In this document: positions 60,427 to 64,000 of the stretch, piece after piece
Layout: every line of letters starts with the position of its first letter
Numbering within the stretch: position 1 is the stretch's first letter
Assembly: GCF_036345015.1 (NCBI RefSeq)
Contig: NZ_CP084098.1
Location: 2,989,326 to 3,053,325 of the forward strand
Source: Cyanobacterium sp. Dongsha4
GTDB taxonomy: Bacteria > Cyanobacteriota > Cyanobacteriia > Cyanobacteriales > Cyanobacteriaceae
DNA length: 64,000 nucleotides
Direction of reading: 5' to 3'
Notes under the pieces: model-generated
Told to the model about the DNA's origin: nothing
Databases searched by the model: none
The model's input: only the letters and a program-made list of their open reading frames with translations
Translations under genes and position numbers: made by a program

Positions 60427-61071
60427 TTAATACCTTTTATATTTTTCCTGAAGACAAGCATTTTCTACTTGATTTTTAAATATGTTTAGTAAATTGATTA
60501 TTTCTATATGTAACTCTAAATATTCTTCTCGATCAATTAACAAATAATTTCCGTGTGCAATTTCATTTCTTGATTTTAACAATTTTTCATCGATTAATTT
60601 AGACTTAGTGGAATAATCAGCAAAATTTAATCCTAAAATTGACATTATCTCCTTCAACATTTCTGAGGAAAGATTAGACGCAGTTGAAATAGCCTCTTTC
60701 GGTAAATTACTTTTTTTATTTAATTCAAACAAAAAAAAATCACATACAGGTATATACAAAGAAGGTTTATTTGTATCTTTCGTCTCTTTTAATTTTTCTT
60801 TCATTGCTAAAGCAACAAAATTACTAGCAAGTTGATCATAAGAAAGTTTCTGCATTCTGACAAATTCTAAATAAGAATTAGACGCTAACTTAACAAACCC
60901 TTCCCAATGAGCATACAATATACAAATACCACTACGAAGAAAGAGTTTATGTTTTTGCTCAGAAATATCCTTTAATTCAATTAAAGATTTAACTTCTGAT
61001 AATTCTTTTTTTCTCCATGCCAAATCTTCAGCTAGTATATCGCTTAATTGTTCTATGGTTCTGATTTTCAT
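60427..61071 (-). CDS. HEPN domain protein, MAE_28990/MAE_18760-like nuclease
   Basis: A 214-residue protein. The HEPN signature R-x4-H is present as R168-NEIA-H173 in LKSRNEIAHGNYLLIDREEY. The N-terminal helices include CILYAHWEGFVKLASNSYLE (about residues 50-69), typical of the RiboL-PSP/MAE_28990 HEPN group. HEPN proteins are mostly metal-independent RNases in toxin-antitoxin and phage-defence systems. Its ATG overlaps the stop of the DUF262 gene by 4 bp (ATGA), so the two proteins are made together. Catalytic activity is inferred from the motif only. Confidence 0.82.
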   Translation of the reverse strand: MKIRTIEQLSDILAEDLAWRKKELSEVKSLIELKDISEQKHKLFLRSGICILYAHWEGFVKLASNSYLEFVRMQKLSYDQLASNFVALAMKEKLKETKDTNKPSLYIPVCDFFLFELNKKSNLPKEAISTASNLSSEMLKEIMSILGLNFADYSTKSKLIDEKLLKSRNEIAHGNYLLIDREEYLELHIEIINLLNIFKNQVENACLQEKYKRY

Positions 61072-62201
61072 GAGGATGCAAACAATTTTCTCCCAAGAGG
61101 AATAAGATTACGGAAACGTGTTTTTGCATTTATACCTGCACCATAATTTTTGAGATAAGTAGAATCTAACCACATTTGTTTAATTAAATCATACATTTTA
61201 TTTTCAGCTGGTAATTGTTTGTAGTTATATCCAATACCTAATGCGATCACCTCAAACGGAGATAAAAGAAATCCGCCTAAAAATCTCTCTTGCTCAACTT
61301 TGTATTTTTTAAAAGTATCCTCTCCAGTGGTTTTATCAATAAAATGAAATGTTGTTTTGAAAGCTCTTTCTATTTTTTCGTAGTCTAAATTTTCTTTTAA
61401 AGCCATCTCTCGCATTTCATTCGTCAAAAACTCACTAACTTCACTACTTAATTCATTGATCTTTGTTTCATCTCTATCAAAAAGAAGTACAAAACGTAAA
61501 ACTAATTCCATATCGTATTGTTCTTCATACAATCGATCGCTTAAAGCAACACAATTTTTAAATGGTTCATAATTTGCTAAGTTTCGTATCAATTCAAATA
61601 GTTTTTTATTGAGCATTACTAGAATACAATTTCTTACCTCTTGAGGTTTGGCGATCGAACCACCCATATTAAGTCTTTGAAATAGTTCATATTTAATCAT
61701 GGGATCACTTTCTTTTTGAACTATATTTACAGCAATTTTTGCTCTTTTTATTAATAAGCGTTGTGTTGGAGTTAGGGAATTTTTAGGATCATTGGGATCA
61801 TTCCATTTTTTACCTTGTAAAGAAGGTAAATAAATTGTTTTTTGTAAGGCTATTAATTCTTCAATTTCATCGTCTTTTTGTTTATTTAAAATACCCGCAA
61901 ATTCATAAATAGTTGACAATCTTTGCACCCCATCAACTACATCCCAAACACCATCATCTCTTTGGCTAACAAAAATGGCAGGAATTGGAATACCTAATAA
62001 AATTGATTCTATAAAAGTTGATTTTTGATACTCAGTCCAACGAAAAAACCTTTGAAAATCAGGATAAATATTAATCTCTTTATTTTCATATAAGCTCATT
62101 AATTCTCCAATTGACATAGAATATCCATCGGTACGAATTTCTTGTCTTCTTTGATCAATTTCTTCTTGTAGATTCTTTGGTTTGGCTAGAGTATTTTCCA
62201 T
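61068..62201 (-). CDS. DUF262 domain protein (GmrS-like, ParB/Srx fold)
   Basis: A 377-residue protein. DUF262 motifs are clear: INIYPDFQRFFRWTEYQKST (about residues 43-62), FIESILLGIPIPAIFV, and VWDVVDGVQRLSTIYEF, where D-G-x-Q-R is the presumed nucleotide-hydrolysis site. In known systems (GmrSD, BrxU and relatives) DUF262 senses or hydrolyses nucleotide and is joined to a DUF1524 HNH nuclease. Here no HNH domain is present; the partner is the overlapping HEPN gene. The mid region has RLNMGGSIAKPQEVRNCILV. A defence role is inferred. The gene is 101 bp from acs. Confidence 0.87.
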   Translation of the reverse strand: MENTLAKPKNLQEEIDQRRQEIRTDGYSMSIGELMSLYENKEINIYPDFQRFFRWTEYQKSTFIESILLGIPIPAIFVSQRDDGVWDVVDGVQRLSTIYEFAGILNKQKDDEIEELIALQKTIYLPSLQGKKWNDPNDPKNSLTPTQRLLIKRAKIAVNIVQKESDPMIKYELFQRLNMGGSIAKPQEVRNCILVMLNKKLFELIRNLANYEPFKNCVALSDRLYEEQYDMELVLRFVLLFDRDETKINELSSEVSEFLTNEMREMALKENLDYEKIERAFKTTFHFIDKTTGEDTFKKYKVEQERFLGGFLLSPFEVIALGIGYNYKQLPAENKMYDLIKQMWLDSTYLKNYGAGINAKTRFRNLIPLGRKLFASS

Positions 62202-62261
62202 AAAAGACCTTTACAATAGTTCAGAAGTTAGCATCAATTAACCTAAATTAATTTTAGTAGA

Positions 62262-62291
62262 AAAAATGATGGTGAGCTAAAAAGCCCACCA
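62262..62291 (-). terminator. rho-independent terminator of acs
   Basis: On the minus strand, 11 bp after the acs stop, TGGTGGGCT-TTTT-AGCTCACCA forms a 9-bp stem with one G-T pair and a 4-nt loop. It is followed by TCATTTTTTC. It also separates acs from the DUF262-HEPN cassette, which must then have its own promoter. Confidence 0.75.
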
Positions 62292-62301
62292 CTGGCAGAA
62301 T

Positions 62302-64000
62302 TTATGCTCCTTCTCTTAATTTATCTAAGACGCTACGATCTTCTAAAGTAGAAGTATCTCCTGCAATCTCTTGCCCAGAAGCTAAACTACGCAATAATCG
62401 ACGCATAATCTTGCCCGATCGCGTCTTCGGCATTCCCTCTGTAAATTTGATTTCTCCCGGACGTGCGATCGCACCTATTTCTTGGACAACATGGGCTTTC
62501 AATTCATTTGCTAACTCATCACTAGGAGTAAAACCATCTTCGAGGGTAATAAAAGCAAAGATTTCTTCCCCTTTAATTTCATCAGGTTTACCCACAACCG
62601 CCGCCTCAGCCACCGCAGGATGAGACACCAAAGCCGATTCCACTTCCATCGTACCTAAACGGTGTCCAGAAACATTTATTACATCATCCACACGACCCAT
62701 TACCCAGAAATAACCATCCTCATCCCGTCTCGCACCATCTCCAGCAAAATAGAGATATTGTCCATCTTTCGGTGCAATATGTTCCCAATAGGTATTACGG
62801 AAGCGATCGGGATCTCCATATACTGTCCTCATCATACCAGGCCAAGGATGCTTAACCACCAAATAACCCCCCTCATTATCACCAACGGGATTACCGTCTA
62901 AATCCACCACATCAGCAATAATACCGGGGAAAGGATGAGTAGCAGAACCCGGTTTAGTAGGAGTAGCACCGGGGAGAGGAGTAATCATAACGCCTCCCGT
63001 TTCCGTTTGCCACCAAGTATCCACAATGGGACATTTTTCCTTCCCTATTACCTTGTGATACCACATCCACGCCTCTGGGTTAATAGGTTCACCCACAGTA
63101 CCTAAAAGTCTTAAAGAAGATAAGTCACGGGCATTGGGATGATGTTCTCCCATTTTGATAAACGCACGGATAGCAGTGGGTGCAGTATAGAAAATATTTA
63201 CTCCGTATTTCTCTATTACATCCCAGAAACAACCGAGGTTAGAAGGACGAGGTACACCTTCATACATAACGCTAGTAGCACCATTGGAAAGAGGTCCATA
63301 GACAATATAACTGTGTCCTGTAATCCAACCAACGTCCGCAGTACACCAGTAAACATCGTTGTCTCTGAGGTCAAAAATCCATTTGCTCGTCATGTGAGAG
63401 TAAAGGTTATACCCTCCTGTGGTGTGAACTACCCCCTTCGGTTTGCCCGTGCTACCACTGGTATAGAGAATAAATAGCATATCCTCACTATCCATCATTT
63501 CGGGTTCACAATGGGCGGATACTCCTGCTTGTAAGTCATGCCACCAATGATCTCTACCTGCTTCCATTTGTACTTTTTCTTTGGTGCGTTCTACCACCAA
63601 CACATTCTCAACGCTAGGGGCATGGTTATCAGCAATGGCTAAGTCAACTTGTTCTTTTAGAGCTACCACTTTATCTTTACGGAAACCACCGTCAGCAGTT
63701 ACTACTAATTTTGCTTGAGCGGCGTTAATTCTGTCTCTGAGGGCTTCGGCACTGAATCCGCCAAATACCACACTATGCACCGCCCCAATTCTGGCACAGG
63801 CTAACATTGCGATCGCAGCTTCGGGAATCATGGGCATATAGATAGCAACCACATCCCCTTTTTTCACTCCTAATTGCTTCATCACGTTGGCGCATTGACA
63901 CACTTCCCGATGGAGTTGAGCGTATGTTAAAGTACGGCTATCCCCCGGCTCTCCTTCCCAGATAATCGCGGCTTTGTTACGTCTTGGGGTAGTTAAGTGG
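62302..64000 (-). CDS. acs: acetyl-CoA synthetase (5' end off window)
   Basis: The frame is open from the right edge, so the N-terminus of the enzyme is outside; about 566 residues are present. It carries the adenylation loop [29 protein letters not shown]-type [40 protein letters not shown], and [20 protein letters not shown]. The acetylation-sensitive Lys is in [14 protein letters not shown]. The enzyme activates acetate to acetyl-CoA through acetyl-AMP. The upstream part ([20 protein letters not shown]) continues beyond the internal ATG at 63901-63903, which is therefore not the start. Confidence 0.96.
   Translation of the reverse strand, partial: HLTTPRRNKAAIIWEGEPGDSRTLTYAQLHREVCQCANVMKQLGVKKGDVVAIYMPMIPEAAIAMLACARIGAVHSVVFGGFSAEALRDRINAAQAKLVVTADGGFRKDKVVALKEQVDLAIADNHAPSVENVLVVERTKEKVQMEAGRDHWWHDLQAGVSAHCEPEMMDSEDMLFILYTSGSTGKPKGVVHTTGGYNLYSHMTSKWIFDLRDNDVYWCTADVGWITGHSYIVYGPLSNGATSVMYEGVPRPSNLGCFWDVIEKYGVNIFYTAPTAIRAFIKMGEHHPNARDLSSLRLLGTVGEPINPEAWMWYHKVIGKEKCPIVDTWWQTETGGVMITPLPGATPTKPGSATHPFPGIIADVVDLDGNPVGDNEGGYLVVKHPWPGMMRTVYGDPDRFRNTYWEHIAPKDGQYLYFAGDGARRDEDGYFWVMGRVDDVINVSGHRLGTMEVESALVSHPAVAEAAVVGKPDEIKGEEIFAFITLEDGFTPSDELANELKAHVVQEIGAIARPGEIKFTEGMPKTRSGKIMRRLLRSLASGQEIAGDTSTLEDRSVLDKLREGA

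Noticed and set aside
1-64000. tRNA, rRNA or CRISPR array
   Set aside because: I looked for T-loop sequences of the GGTTCGAATCC type, rRNA blocks and regularly spaced repeats and found none; the GGTTCGG-like runs are heptamer repeats.

Overview
This window is chromosomal DNA of a cyanobacterium. The evidence is: ntcA (global nitrogen regulator) beside a DUF3084 gene, an ndhF1-type NDH-1 subunit, cyanobacterial families DUF3531, DUF4327 and DUF928, a phycocyanin gene remnant, roughly thirty HIP1 palindromes (GCGATCGC, counted by eye), low G+C, and heptamer-type intergenic repeats. A unicellular Geminocystis/Cyanobacterium-like strain is my guess. I see no rRNA, tRNA or CRISPR array.

Region 1 (about 1-25.4 kb) is a surface-polysaccharide island read almost entirely on the minus strand. 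It holds GT4-type glycosyltransferases, a GT2/HlpA-like glycosyltransferase, an O-antigen-polymerase-like membrane protein, a Wzx-like flippase, several SAM methyltransferases and a sulfotransferase. Together they suggest a methylated, possibly sulfated glycan. The island is interspersed with Uma2 nucleases, two DUF3782 nucleases, a JAMM protease and a nucleotidyltransferase, and it is eroding. One methyltransferase is frameshifted at an (AT)8 tract. An ABC-transporter ATPase is frameshifted by a 7-bp tandem duplication next to its Walker A motif. An Rpn/DUF4351-type gene is frameshifted by a 10-bp tandem duplication. An IS sits between the ABC ATPase (3' end missing) and an FkbM methyltransferase (5' end missing), as expected after an IS-adjacent deletion. 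There are also remnants of Uma2, nucleotidyltransferase and glycosyltransferase genes.

Region 2 (25.4-26.2 kb) is a junction with a phycocyanin fossil: the C-terminus of CpcB fused in frame to the last residues of CpcA.

Region 3 (26.2-60 kb) is ordinary core chromosome on both strands: tpiA, folP, an MFS transporter, comF family, apt, pilT family, a hybrid kinase overlapping a REC-GGDEF cyclase, DUF3084-ntcA, fabI, an aminotransferase, an inositol monophosphatase, murG, an LpxB-like protein, a lipid kinase, a cysteine desulfurase, trpD, a ribbon-helix-helix/coiled-coil protein, ndhF1 and a transglutaminase-like membrane protein. Intergenic gaps carry degenerate heptamer repeats and two MITE-like elements of about 175 bp sharing the 9-bp terminal inverted repeat ACCTGAGTT.

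Region 4 (60-62.2 kb) is a small defence or toxin-antitoxin cassette on the minus strand: a DUF262 protein, an overlapping HEPN protein, a truncated hicA and an intact hicB-like gene. It is followed by the 3' part of acs (acetyl-CoA synthetase), which runs off the right edge. The DUF262-HEPN pair and the repeat-driven gene switching in the polysaccharide island are the best candidates for something not yet described.
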